Assembly: GCF_000969605.1 (NCBI RefSeq)
Contig: NZ_JZUE01000003.1
Span: forward strand, 248,001-312,000
Source: Aquincola tertiaricarbonis
GTDB lineage: Bacteria > Pseudomonadota > Gammaproteobacteria > Burkholderiales > Burkholderiaceae_C
DNA length: 64,000 nt
Direction: 5' to 3'
In this document: positions 51,397 to 58,262 of the stretch, in pieces
Layout: each line of letters begins with the position of its first letter
Numbering within the stretch: position 1 is the first letter of the stretch
Notes under the pieces: generated by a model
Databases searched by the model: none
Told to the model about the DNA's origin: nothing
What the model saw: the letters and a program-made list of their open reading frames with translations, nothing else
Translations under genes and position numbers: made by a program

Positions 51397-51686
51397 CAGC
51401 GTGTGCCCTCCAGCGTGGTGCGCCACGCGGCGCGGATCGCATTGGCGGCTTGCCGAAGGAACGACGGCCGGCGGTAATGCGTTATGGGGTTGGCGTGCTC
51501 TTGCGGGAACGCCTCGGCCAGCGTGCGAGGGAGGCGCTCGAACTCGTAGCGCTCTGCGATGTGACGATCGACGTCGGCCTCGGTCAGCGCACCGATGCCG
51601 CACTCGCAGGGGCGGGCGCCGTGCTGGCAGTCGTCGTCGCAGCCGTTGGCCACGAACCCGCGGTGGAGGGGGATGACCTTCGCCAT
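51396..51686 (-). CDS. Small phage protein with paired cysteines
   Basis: The 96-residue protein has GCDDDCQHGARPCECGIGAL near residues 15-34, a possible zinc knuckle. A helical middle and a basic C-terminal half (YRRPSFLRQAANAIRAAWRT) follow. Its stop shares a base with the nuclease ATG (TGATG). The family is not recognised. Confidence 0.7.
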   Translation of the reverse strand: MAKVIPLHRGFVANGCDDDCQHGARPCECGIGALTEADVDRHIAERYEFERLPRTLAEAFPQEHANPITHYRRPSFLRQAANAIRAAWRTTLEGTR

Positions 51687-51687
51687 G

Positions 51688-51846
51688 TCAGTGCGCCCAC
51701 CAGTGGCCAGGCTGCAGGGCCGAGCCGCCGATGCCGATGCCGAAGACCAGCAGGCCCAGCACCGCCTGGCCGCGGCGTTGCCACAGCCAATGCAGCGAGG
51801 CCAGCGCTGCGATCAGCACCGCGTGGAGCAGCAGCTGCGCCTTCAC
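51688..51846 (-). CDS. Phage membrane microprotein, 52 residues
   Basis: The GTG at 51846 overlaps the stop of the gene before it by GTGA. The protein has two hydrophobic helices: LLLHAVLIAALASLHWLW and AVLGLLVFGIGIGG. This is the third of three consecutive tiny membrane genes. The hydrophobic profile, overlap and position support it; no homologue is recognised. Confidence 0.6.
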   Translation of the reverse strand: MKAQLLLHAVLIAALASLHWLWQRRGQAVLGLLVFGIGIGGSALQPGHWWAH

Positions 51847-51968
51847 ATCGACCACCACAGCCCCAAGAGGGCAAGGCCAACGGCGCCAAGGGCCTGGGCC
51901 GCGGTGATGACGAGGTCGCGCACGCGGCGGTGGAAGGCCATCCACTGCAGATCGTCGTGATGGGTCAC
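51843..51968 (-). CDS. Phage membrane microprotein, 41 residues
   Basis: The GTG at 51968 overlaps the stop of the 54-residue gene by GTGA, and its own stop overlaps the next GTG. The protein reads VTHHDDLQWMAFHRRVRDLV, followed by a helix ITAAQALGAVGLALLGLWW. One membrane span, N-terminus with His residues. An internal ATG at codon 10 is an alternative start. Confidence 0.55.
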   Translation of the reverse strand: MTHHDDLQWMAFHRRVRDLVITAAQALGAVGLALLGLWWSM

Positions 51969-52129
51969 AGCAGTGCTCCCGATGCGGCCGGCGCCGCGGT
52001 GCGTTGCAGGGCGCGCTCGACGTGCTGTTCGAGCAGGGCGTCGATGCCGACGAAGACGATGCCCACGAGGCCGGCCGTGGCCAGCAGGCCCAGCAGCACG
52101 CCGAGGGCGGTTTGCAGCACGGCCTTCAT
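51965..52129 (-). CDS. Phage membrane microprotein, 54 residues
   Basis: The ATG at 52129 overlaps the stop of the 146-residue gene by ATGA. The protein has one strong membrane span (LGVLLGLLATAGLVGIVFVG), then an amphipathic helix IDALLEQHVERALQR and a small tail. It is the first of three short membrane genes. Function unknown. Confidence 0.62.
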   Translation of the reverse strand: MKAVLQTALGVLLGLLATAGLVGIVFVGIDALLEQHVERALQRTAAPAASGALL

Positions 52130-52566
52130 GCGGCACCGTCCTCTTGCCGTGGGTCGGCCAGCGATTCGCGCAACGCCTGGCCGTCTTCGCTCGCGGCCCA
52201 GCGCTGCTCGAGCTCAGCCCGGCAGGCGGCGAACACACGCGGGTCACGCGTCGTGCGCTGCAGGTGCACCACTTGCGCGACGGTCGCCGCGGCCAGCCGC
52301 TCGGGCATGCGCAGCGGCATGCTGGCAATCCAGTCGGTGCCCGTCACGTCGTCGTGGCCCTCACACTCGAAGTGCAGCCACTCGGCGAAGCTGTGCACCG
52401 CGGACTTGAAGCGCTGGTCCAGCAGCAGGTCGGTGCCCGTCAGCAGCGCCGGCACGCGGCGCGCGTCGACAGGGTGCGGGATGTGGGTGAAGGCCTCGGG
52501 CCGCAGCTCGGCGCTGCAGTCGGGGTCGTGGCGCTTGGCGGCCACAGCCTGGCGCAGGGCGGTCAT
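52126..52566 (-). CDS. Phage hypothetical protein
   Basis: The 146-residue protein is helical, with DLLLDQRFKSAVHSFAEWLH followed by FECEGHDDVTG near residues 48-76. No known domain or membrane segment is visible. It overlaps both neighbours by ATGA. Confidence 0.7.
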   Translation of the reverse strand: MTALRQAVAAKRHDPDCSAELRPEAFTHIPHPVDARRVPALLTGTDLLLDQRFKSAVHSFAEWLHFECEGHDDVTGTDWIASMPLRMPERLAAATVAQVVHLQRTTRDPRVFAACRAELEQRWAASEDGQALRESLADPRQEDGAA

Positions 52567-52844
52567 GACTGCCCTCTGTAGCGCAGCGCACGGGAGGCTT
52601 TGCGCTCACCTTGACGCACCAGTGCTTCGGTCGGGTGCTCGTACTTCGCGTCGCGCAGGGCATCGGCGCCGCCGGCGCGGGCGACGAGACGTTCCCAGCT
52701 GGCAAAGCCTTCTCGCTGGGCCAGCTGGGCGAGGGCAGCCGCCTGCTTCAGGCCGCGTTCGACCTTCAGCGCCTTGGCTTCCAGCTTCAGTTCCAGCACG
52801 CGCGCCGGAGTGATGGCAGGCAGGTCACACAAGCGGGCAGTCAC
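52563..52844 (-). CDS. Small basic phage protein
   Basis: The 93-residue protein is basic and helical. ERGLKQAAALAQLAQREGFA, followed by SWERLVAR, could be a helix-turn-helix or an amphipathic helix pair. The C-terminus is very basic (GERKASRALRYRGQ). A nucleic-acid-binding role is plausible but unproven. It overlaps both neighbours by ATGA. Confidence 0.68.
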   Translation of the reverse strand: MTARLCDLPAITPARVLELKLEAKALKVERGLKQAAALAQLAQREGFASWERLVARAGGADALRDAKYEHPTEALVRQGERKASRALRYRGQS

Positions 52845-53305
52845 GCCGGCACCTGCTGAGCTTCGGTCGCCGCGGCAACCGGCTGGGCCTTGGTGACGTT
52901 GATCTCGACGACGAGCGAACGGCCGTATTTCAGTCGCACCAGGTCACTGCTGCCCCAGTCCTTTCGCTCGAGCTCACGGAAGCCCAGCTTGAGCAACTCG
53001 ACGTGCAGCTGGTCTTCGGCCGAGAACAGGACGGACCGGATGCGCAGGGACTTGCCGCTGTCGAGCGTGTCGAACTCGCGCTTGGCCAGATCGACGCCGG
53101 CCGCGCGAAGGGGATCTAGGAAGGTGTGCAGCAGCGCCAGCTTGGCGCTCAGCTTCTTGATCGTGCCAAGTCGTGCGCGGTGCTCGTAGTCCGCCCGGGC
53201 GATCGTCACCTCTTCGAGCGTGCGCGGCTCTCGGCCCTTGAACTTGAGGTGGCTCTGCCACCGTGCGTCGACGAGGGGCGTCGCCGTCGCCTGTTGCTGT
53301 CCCAT
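52841..53305 (-). CDS. First gene of the leftward early operon, unknown function
   Basis: The 154-residue protein has a flexible start (MGQQQATATPLVDARWQSHL), a helical centre, and an alpha/beta end (SVLFSAEDQLHVELLKLGF, DLVRLKYGRSLVVEINVTKA). GGAGGTG five bases before the ATG at 53305 fixes the start; an upstream in-frame ATG lies across the operator. It is the gene closest to the leftward promoter, so it is expressed first on induction. Confidence 0.75.
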   Translation of the reverse strand: MGQQQATATPLVDARWQSHLKFKGREPRTLEEVTIARADYEHRARLGTIKKLSAKLALLHTFLDPLRAAGVDLAKREFDTLDSGKSLRIRSVLFSAEDQLHVELLKLGFRELERKDWGSSDLVRLKYGRSLVVEINVTKAQPVAAATEAQQVPA

Positions 53306-53331
53306 CTGCACCTCCGTGTGTATGGAGGGGC

Positions 53332-53380
53332 AGTATGCACAACGCATAACTTATGCGCAAGCGGTCTGCATAACTTCTGC
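53332..53380 (-). promoter_or_regulatory. Leftward early promoter with operators
   Basis: On the minus strand TTGCGC (53355-53360) and CATACT (53332-53337) are spaced by exactly 17 bp. The perfect dyad GCATAA-C-TTATGC (53344-53356) lies between them, and a second copy, GCATAACTTCTGC, lies at 53368-53380, 24 bp centre to centre. Repressor bound there would block the promoter, as at a lambda-type left operator. Confidence 0.75.
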
Positions 53381-53400
53381 ACTTGCGCCCGGCGCCGGCA

Positions 53401-53426
53401 AAGAAAAAGCCGCCCCGTGGCGGCTT
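53401..53426 (-). terminator. Terminator of the repressor/SHOCT transcript
   Basis: AAGCCGCC and GGCGGCTT form an 8-bp stem with a 4-nt loop; on the minus strand it is followed by TTTTTCTT. It ends transcripts from the immunity genes before they reach the leftward promoter. Confidence 0.8.
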
Positions 53427-53446
53427 CAATCTAGGGGTCGAGGAAT

Positions 53447-53851
53447 CTACAAGCCAAGCAAACGTCGCTTCTGAGTGTCGAACTCATCCTGCGTGAGGAC
53501 CCCAGTCTCTCTGAGCGCCGCGAGCTTGGTGAGCTCGTCTGCCACCCCCACGTTCGTTGGCGGCACTCCGTCTCGACGTTCAGGCGCCGGCGGAGCGGCC
53601 GGCGCCGCAGCAGCGGCCGCGATGGCCCGTATGGACTCGATCTCGCGCTCGTGATCCAGCTTCCTGCGCTCCTCCTCCGCCCGCTCCAGCTTCAGGTCCT
53701 TGGTGACGAGCACCACGATGATGCCGATCAGTGGGGACGTGACAACGGCCAGGAGAAAGAAGCCCGGCCCGCTGCGGCCGCGGCCCTCCGCAATGAAGCC
53801 GACGCCCGCCGAGAGCAGCAGCCACACGAACAGCCATAGTCCAAAGTCCAT
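53447..53851 (-). CDS. Two-span membrane protein with C-terminal SHOCT domain
   Basis: The 134-residue protein has two membrane helices (about 4-21 and 31-49), a charged coiled coil (LERAEEERRKLDHEREIESI), an Ala/Pro linker, and a SHOCT domain (ELTKLAALRETGVLTQDEFD, then KRRLLGL). SHOCT domains are short oligomerisation elements. It follows the repressor by 19 bp in the same direction, the place where lambdoid phages keep genes expressed in the lysogen. A role in superinfection exclusion or lysogenic conversion is therefore plausible but inferred. Confidence 0.82.
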   Translation of the reverse strand: MDFGLWLFVWLLLSAGVGFIAEGRGRSGPGFFLLAVVTSPLIGIIVVLVTKDLKLERAEEERRKLDHEREIESIRAIAAAAAAPAAPPAPERRDGVPPTNVGVADELTKLAALRETGVLTQDEFDTQKRRLLGL

Positions 53852-53870
53852 CCGGTCTCCTCTTCTGGCG

Positions 53871-54512
53871 TCAACGCGAACGACGCCCGACCTTCACGTA
53901 GCTGGTCATGATCGCTCGCACCTCGAGGTGATCCGCGATCGAGTCGAGCGGCTCATATCCGTCCGCGAGCGCCACCGCCTGCCAATGGCCCGGCTTCTTG
54001 AACCGGTACTCACGGAAGAACACGTTGCCGTCGCGGTCCCCCACAAGCACCGCATCCCGTGCTCGGGCGTCTCCAACATCGGTGGAGAACCGAACTAGCG
54101 TGCCGGCGGGAAATTCCGGCGCCATGGAGTCGTCTGTGATCGTGATCTCGAACGTCGCAGGCAGGGGCCCGGCCATCAGCGCTTCCCAGGTGAGGTGTGG
54201 AACCTCAACTATCGGTGCTGGCTGGCTCACGCCATGAGCCTGAGGAAACGGCTGGTCACTATTCGCCGCTGAGGCCGTGACGTCTTGACGGTTGCCGCCG
54301 TCTTGGTCCAGCCACCCTGCAGGGCGGTCGTACCGCCTCTCAATCTTGGCAGCCAGATCGTCGCCGAGCCCGCGCGTGCCGCTTACCAGCGCGCTGACAT
54401 GTGACTTGGGTGTTCCGATGGCCTGAGCCAGCGCAGACGCGCTCCCGGCTTCGGCAATGAGCTTGAGCAGGTTGTCGCGGCGCCGCAGGTGCCGTGTGCT
54501 GGAAATCTTCAC
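53871..54512 (-). CDS. S24-type phage repressor (CI-like)
   Basis: The 213-residue protein has an N-terminal helix-turn-helix (LLKLIAEAGSASALAQAIGT, SHVSALVSG) and a C-terminal S24 fold with Ser129 in TDDSMAPEFPAGT and Lys172 43 residues later, the spacing of lambda CI. The Ala-Gly at 114-115 is too near the serine to be the usual cleavage site, so self-cleavage is uncertain. The start is GTG at 54512 with no ribosome-binding site, as in leaderless cI messages. It should bind the GCATAAC/GTTAYGC sites on both sides. Confidence 0.88.
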   Translation of the reverse strand: MKISSTRHLRRRDNLLKLIAEAGSASALAQAIGTPKSHVSALVSGTRGLGDDLAAKIERRYDRPAGWLDQDGGNRQDVTASAANSDQPFPQAHGVSQPAPIVEVPHLTWEALMAGPLPATFEITITDDSMAPEFPAGTLVRFSTDVGDARARDAVLVGDRDGNVFFREYRFKKPGHWQAVALADGYEPLDSIADHLEVRAIMTSYVKVGRRSR

Positions 54513-54530
54513 GGCGCGAGGTTAGGCGCA

Positions 54531-54588
54531 TTGCATACCAAGGCGTTACGCACTATGCTGCACGCCTGAGTTACGCAAAGCGCATAAC
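54531..54588 (+). promoter_or_regulatory. Rightward early promoter with operators
   Basis: TTGCAT (54531-54536) and TATGCT (54554-54559) have 17-bp spacing. Half-sites resembling those of the leftward operator are GCATACC (54533), GTTACGC (54545), GTTACGC (54570) and GCATAAC (54582). The Cro-like gene starts at 54590, inside the last site's footprint. Confidence 0.7.
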
Positions 54589-54589
54589 A

Positions 54590-54868
54590 ATGGACCTCCG
54601 CACATACACATCCGACCTGCCGCGAGGCGGTATGTCCGAGCTCGCATCCCGTCTGGGAATCAAGCCGATCTACCTGTCCCAGCTTGCCGCGCGCCAAGAC
54701 GGACGCGAGCCCAGCGCAGCCTTGTGCGTTGATCTCGAACGTGAGACGGACAACAAGGTCCGGCGATGGGATCTGCGGCCGAAAGACTGGCACCGCATCT
54801 GGCCGGAGCTGATCGGCGCCGATGGCGCGCCCGCCATCCCCGAACCGGCCGCTGAGCAGGGTGCTTGA
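54590..54868 (+). CDS. Cro-like YdaS-family DNA-binding protein
   Basis: The 92-residue protein begins MDLRTYTSDLPRGGMSELAS and has RLGIKPIYLSQLAARQDGRE with PSAALCVDLERETDNKVRRW, a YdaS-type helix-turn-helix. It is divergent from the CI-like repressor, with operator sites between. The expected role is to repress the repressor gene and moderate early transcription. The start at 54590 lies directly after an operator half-site; an upstream ATG would run into the repressor gene. Confidence 0.85.
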   Translation: MDLRTYTSDLPRGGMSELASRLGIKPIYLSQLAARQDGREPSAALCVDLERETDNKVRRWDLRPKDWHRIWPELIGADGAPAIPEPAAEQGA

Positions 54869-54869
54869 C

Positions 54870-55031
54870 ATGCACCCGCGCGCTTCCACCCCGGTGCAGC
54901 CCGCGCAGCCGGCCACGAAGCCCTGCACCACCTGCAGCCGCCCGATGGTGGCCGTGGCCTGGCTCGGCGGCCGCGAGCTGGCCCGGTACTGCGTGGCCTG
55001 CCAGGCCCGCACGCCGCCGGCGTCGCGCTGA
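54870..55031 (+). CDS. Small zinc-ribbon-like phage protein
   Basis: The 53-residue protein has CTTC at residues 19-22 and CVAC near 43-46, two CxxC pairs that could hold one zinc. The start is one base after the Cro-like stop. The N-terminal 16 residues are Pro-rich. Unknown function. Confidence 0.62.
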   Translation: MHPRASTPVQPAQPATKPCTTCSRPMVAVAWLGGRELARYCVACQARTPPASR

Positions 55032-55043
55032 AAGACCGCCGCC

Positions 55044-55136
55044 ATGCAGGCCTTCGGCTTCTTCCTCTTCATCTGCACGGTGTACGTCGCACCGCTGATC
55101 GTGCTGTCTGCCATCCAGCGCCGGCGCAACCGCTGA
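55044..55136 (+). CDS. 30-residue membrane microprotein
   Basis: The frame ATG 55044 to TGA 55136 encodes MQAFGFFLFICTVYVAPLIV, then LSAIQRRRNR: one hydrophobic span with a positively charged C-terminus. It sits between two supported small genes with only short gaps. No good ribosome-binding site is visible, so confidence is moderate. Confidence 0.5.
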   Translation: MQAFGFFLFICTVYVAPLIVLSAIQRRRNR

Positions 55137-55147
55137 CCTCGAACTAC

Positions 55148-55384
55148 ATGTCCACCACCACCCTCGACGCCCAGATCCTGGCCGCCGTGCGCCACGCACC
55201 GGTGAACGCCAAGCAGCTGGCCAGCCACCTGGCCGCGCCCATTCAGCAGGTCGCCCGCGCGGCCGGTGCCCGTCCTTCCGATGTCCTCGCGCAGCACCTG
55301 CTGCGCCTCAACGACGCCGGCCGCATCCGCTACCTGCCGAAGGCCGAGGGCTGGGTGCAGGTCCGCGACCAGATCCAGGCCTGA
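55148..55384 (+). CDS. Small phage winged-helix-like protein
   Basis: The 78-residue protein reads LDAQILAAVRHAPVNAKQLA, later VLAQHLLRLNDAGRIRYLPK and EGWVQV, a typical winged-helix pattern. It is likely DNA-binding, with a regulatory role in early expression. It is followed by a 261-bp non-coding leader. Confidence 0.7.
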   Translation: MSTTTLDAQILAAVRHAPVNAKQLASHLAAPIQQVARAAGARPSDVLAQHLLRLNDAGRIRYLPKAEGWVQVRDQIQA

Positions 55385-55645
55385 GCCATCCGTTTGGCCG
55401 CCATGCGCTCCCCGTTCCGTCTCCTCCCTCACGGCGCATGGCCTTCCCTGGGCGTGCGCGCCCAGGTCTTTTTGAGTGCACCTCACCACGAAGCCCGTGA
55501 TTCGGGGGCCTCCGCGTTGCGCGGTGGAGTGGCTGGGGTGCACCCAAAAGGTGATGTGTTGAAGGCATCGCATGCCTTCACTTTCGCCCTCCCGCGACCG
55601 GTTACTCAACCGGTTACCCCATTGAATTTCTTCAAGGAGGCCCCC
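55385..55645 (+). promoter_or_regulatory. Non-coding leader before the HTH gene, with hairpin and direct repeats
   Basis: This is the largest gene-free gap in the rightward operon. It contains two GTGCACC-like sites (near 55476 and 55538), a perfect 8-bp hairpin GAAGGCAT-CGC-ATGCCTTC (55561-55579), and a direct repeat ACCGGTTAC (55597-55605 and 55609-55617, period 12). No promoter is convincing. An operator, antitermination site or small RNA could be here. Confidence 0.45.
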
Positions 55646-56011
55646 TTGCAAGAGCACCCGCTGCAGCGCGAATTCCCGCTGCTCGCTCGCATGGAGGCGC
55701 CGGCCGTCGTGCCGGTGGAACTCATGCGCACCGTGAAGACGTATCGCCAGGCCTGCCGTCTGGCGTGGCAGCTGCGCCGCGTGCGCAACCTGACTTTCCG
55801 CCAACTGGCCGCCGAGGCCGGACTGGTCTACCAGCACGTTGGCGACTACTTCAACGAAGACGACAGGCCGATGCGCCGCGACCTGCCCGGTGATGCAGTG
55901 CAGGCGATCGAGGCGGTGCTGGGCAACACGGCGATCTCGCAGTGGCACGCCGGCCGCGCGCAGCTCACTGTGCTTGAAGAGATGCAGGCCACTCGGCGGG
56001 CCGCCGCATGA
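55646..56011 (+). CDS. Phage helix-turn-helix protein with TTG start
   Basis: AAGGAGG (55634-55640) lies five bases before TTG 55646, giving a 121-residue protein. The codons upstream look non-coding. The protein has RTVKTYRQACRLAWQLRRVR and a helix-turn-helix NLTFRQLAAEAGLVYQHVGD, followed by YFNEDDRPMRRDLPGDAVQA. It is probably a regulator acting near the leader just upstream. The stop overlaps the next gene by ATGA. Confidence 0.75.
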   Translation: MQEHPLQREFPLLARMEAPAVVPVELMRTVKTYRQACRLAWQLRRVRNLTFRQLAAEAGLVYQHVGDYFNEDDRPMRRDLPGDAVQAIEAVLGNTAISQWHAGRAQLTVLEEMQATRRAAA

Positions 56012-56475
56012 AGCTCGCCGACCGCCTCATTGCGCGCATCACGCGCCGTACACCCGACGTCGTCATCGGCGGCCACGACCGGCCGTACCTGCGCCGCTGG
56101 TGGGTGATCCCGCGCAACCGCTTCGTCAACGTATACCTGCACGAGTTCCTGCGCAGCGATGACGACCGGGCGCTGCACGACCACCCGTGGGCCAACTGCA
56201 GCGTGCTGCTGCGCGGCAGCTACGTCGAGCACACCATCGCCGCGGGCGGCATCGAGCACCGGCAGCAGCTGCACGCCGGCGCCATTCGGTTGCGCTTGAC
56301 CGGCCGCCTGGCGCACCGCGTCGAGCTCGCCGATGGGCCGTGCTGGACACTGTTCATCACCGGGCCGCGGTACCGGGCTTGGGGCTTCCACTGCCCGCAG
56401 AAGGGCTGGGTGCACTGGGAGAAGTTCACCGACCCCAACGACTTTGGCGCCGTGGGCAGGGGGTGCGATCAATGA
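56008..56475 (+). CDS. Cupin-like phage protein
   Basis: The 155-residue protein has NVYLHEFLRSDDDRALHDHP, CSVLLRGSYVEHTI, and LTGRLAHRVELADGPCWTLF, which match a double-stranded beta-helix with histidines H58/H60 and a late HRVEL. Metal binding is plausible. I have seen such proteins only as unnamed phage genes. It overlaps the methyltransferase gene by ATGA, which may point to a role in base modification, but this is a guess. Confidence 0.7.
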   Translation: MKLADRLIARITRRTPDVVIGGHDRPYLRRWWVIPRNRFVNVYLHEFLRSDDDRALHDHPWANCSVLLRGSYVEHTIAAGGIEHRQQLHAGAIRLRLTGRLAHRVELADGPCWTLFITGPRYRAWGFHCPQKGWVHWEKFTDPNDFGAVGRGCDQ

Positions 56476-58262
56476 CCCCCGTCGAGATCCGCCACTTCCA
56501 CCTCTTCGCCGGCCTGGGCGGCGGTGCGAAGGGCTTCAACCGCGCACAGCCACGCGTCGGCAACCTGCAGGCGCGCTTTCGCTGCATCGGTGGCATCGAT
56601 GTCGACCCGGCGGCGATGCGCGACTTCCACCGCCTGGCCGGCGTGCCCGGCACCGTGCTGGACCTGTTCGACCGCGATCAGTACCGGGCCTTCCACGACG
56701 CTGAGCCGCCGGTCGACTGGCAGGAAGCCACCACCGCCGACATCCACCGCGCGGCCGGCCACGAGCGGCCGCACATCGTGTTCCTGTCGGCACCGTGCAA
56801 GGGCTTCTCCGGCCTGCTCAGCGAGACGCGCTCGCGCACCGACAAGTACCAGGCGCTGAACCGCCTCACGCTGCGCGGTGTGTGGCTCATGCTCGAGGCC
56901 TGGAAGGACGATGCGCCCGAGCTGATCGTCTTCGAGAACGTGCCGCGCATCGCCACCCGTGGGCGGCACCTGTTGGACCAGATCGTCGACCTGCTGCGCG
57001 CCTACGGCTACGCGGTGGCCGAAACCACGCACGACTGCGGCGAGCTGGGCGGCCTGGCCCAGAGCCGCAAGCGCTTCCTGCTGGTGGCCCGCCACATAGA
57101 GAAGGTGGCGCCGTTCCTGTACGAGCCCGAGCGCCGGCCGCTGCAGGCTGTCGGCTCGGTGCTGGGCCGCATGCCGCTGCCGGGTGACCTGCGCGCCGGT
57201 CCTATGCACCGCGTGCCCCAGCTGCAGTGGAAGACGTGGGTCCGGCTCGCCTTCGTCGAGGCCGGCACCGACTGGCGCAGCCTCAACCGGCTGGCAGTGG
57301 AGGGCGGCCAGCTGCGCGACTACCTGCTGGTGCCCGAGATGCACCGCGGCGGCTACGGCGTGCGGGCGTGGGACGAGCCGACTGGCGTGGTGGCCAGCGA
57401 GAGCCGGCCCAGCAACGGCGCGTTCTCGGTCGCGGATCCGCGCATCGCTGAGCACCCGCGGTTCTCGCATGCCGGCTTCCGGGTGCTGCAGTGGGATCAG
57501 ACCGCCGGCACCGTCACCGGTGGCGCCAACGCGCCGGGATCGAGCGCGCAGCAGGTGGCCGACCCTCGGCACAACGGCCCGGCCAAGCACTCCAACGAGT
57601 TCCGTGTCGTGCGCTGGGAGCGCGAGGCCTGCGCCGTCACCGGCGCGCACGGCACCGGCCAGTGCGTGGCCGATCCGCGCAGCACGTCGACCTTCGCCGG
57701 CAAGGGCAAGTACATCGTGACGCCTTTCGATGAACCGGCCAACACGGTGATCGCAGCCAGCACGACCGGCAATGGCGCCTTCGCGGTGGCCGACCCGCGG
57801 CCAGGCCTGCAGCGCGACGCCGGGGACGCCTACCTGACCGGCGGGCACTACGGCGTGGTGCCGTGGGACCAGCCGAGCGGCGCCGTCAGCGCGGCCGCCG
57901 GCCACGACAACGGCCGCTGGTCGGTGGCCGATCCCCGCATGCCGCGCGCCGACGAGAAGCTGGTGGTGGTGATCCGCGCTGAGGACGGCACCTGGCACCG
58001 ACCGTTCACCACCTTCGAGCTGGGCGCGCTGCAGTCGCTGGTCGACCCCGAGGAGCAGCTCGAGCTCGATGGCCTCAGCGACAGCGCCTGGCGCGAACGC
58101 ATCGGCAACGCGGTGCCGCCGCATGCAGCCGAGGCGATCGCGCACGTCATGGGCACCACGCTGCTGCTCGCCTGGAGCGGCGAGACCTTTGTCCTCAGCG
58201 CGCAGCCGATCTGGGTGCGGCCGATCGCGCTGGCAGCGGCGCTGGGGCAGGTGGCCGTATGA
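56472..58262 (+). CDS. Phage C5-cytosine DNA methyltransferase with five internal repeats
   Basis: The 596-residue enzyme has motif I HLFAGLGGGAKGF, motif IV with catalytic Cys109 in SAPCKGFS, motif VI FENVPRI, motif VIII QSRKRFLLV, motif IX RPFTTFELGALQSL and motif X RIGNAVPPHAAEAI. Between VIII and IX, residues 295-489 hold five copies of a 27-31-residue unit: aromatic-x-V-x-x-(W/F)-(D/E) first, a hydrophobic TV-like strand in the middle, and VADPR at the end. The repeats occupy the target-recognition region. It probably protects phage DNA from host restriction; the target is unknown. Confidence 0.9.
   Translation: MTPVEIRHFHLFAGLGGGAKGFNRAQPRVGNLQARFRCIGGIDVDPAAMRDFHRLAGVPGTVLDLFDRDQYRAFHDAEPPVDWQEATTADIHRAAGHERPHIVFLSAPCKGFSGLLSETRSRTDKYQALNRLTLRGVWLMLEAWKDDAPELIVFENVPRIATRGRHLLDQIVDLLRAYGYAVAETTHDCGELGGLAQSRKRFLLVARHIEKVAPFLYEPERRPLQAVGSVLGRMPLPGDLRAGPMHRVPQLQWKTWVRLAFVEAGTDWRSLNRLAVEGGQLRDYLLVPEMHRGGYGVRAWDEPTGVVASESRPSNGAFSVADPRIAEHPRFSHAGFRVLQWDQTAGTVTGGANAPGSSAQQVADPRHNGPAKHSNEFRVVRWEREACAVTGAHGTGQCVADPRSTSTFAGKGKYIVTPFDEPANTVIAASTTGNGAFAVADPRPGLQRDAGDAYLTGGHYGVVPWDQPSGAVSAAAGHDNGRWSVADPRMPRADEKLVVVIRAEDGTWHRPFTTFELGALQSLVDPEEQLELDGLSDSAWRERIGNAVPPHAAEAIAHVMGTTLLLAWSGETFVLSAQPIWVRPIALAAALGQVAV

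Noticed and set aside
53871-54512. Ala-Gly at residues 114-115 as the self-cleavage site of the repressor
   Set aside because: The distance to Ser129 is 14 residues, while LexA and CI have about 35; the pair is probably incidental.
55394-55645. Longer version of the HTH gene beginning at 55394
   Set aside because: The upstream codons show no domain and unlike composition, whereas AAGGAGG sits exactly before TTG 55646.
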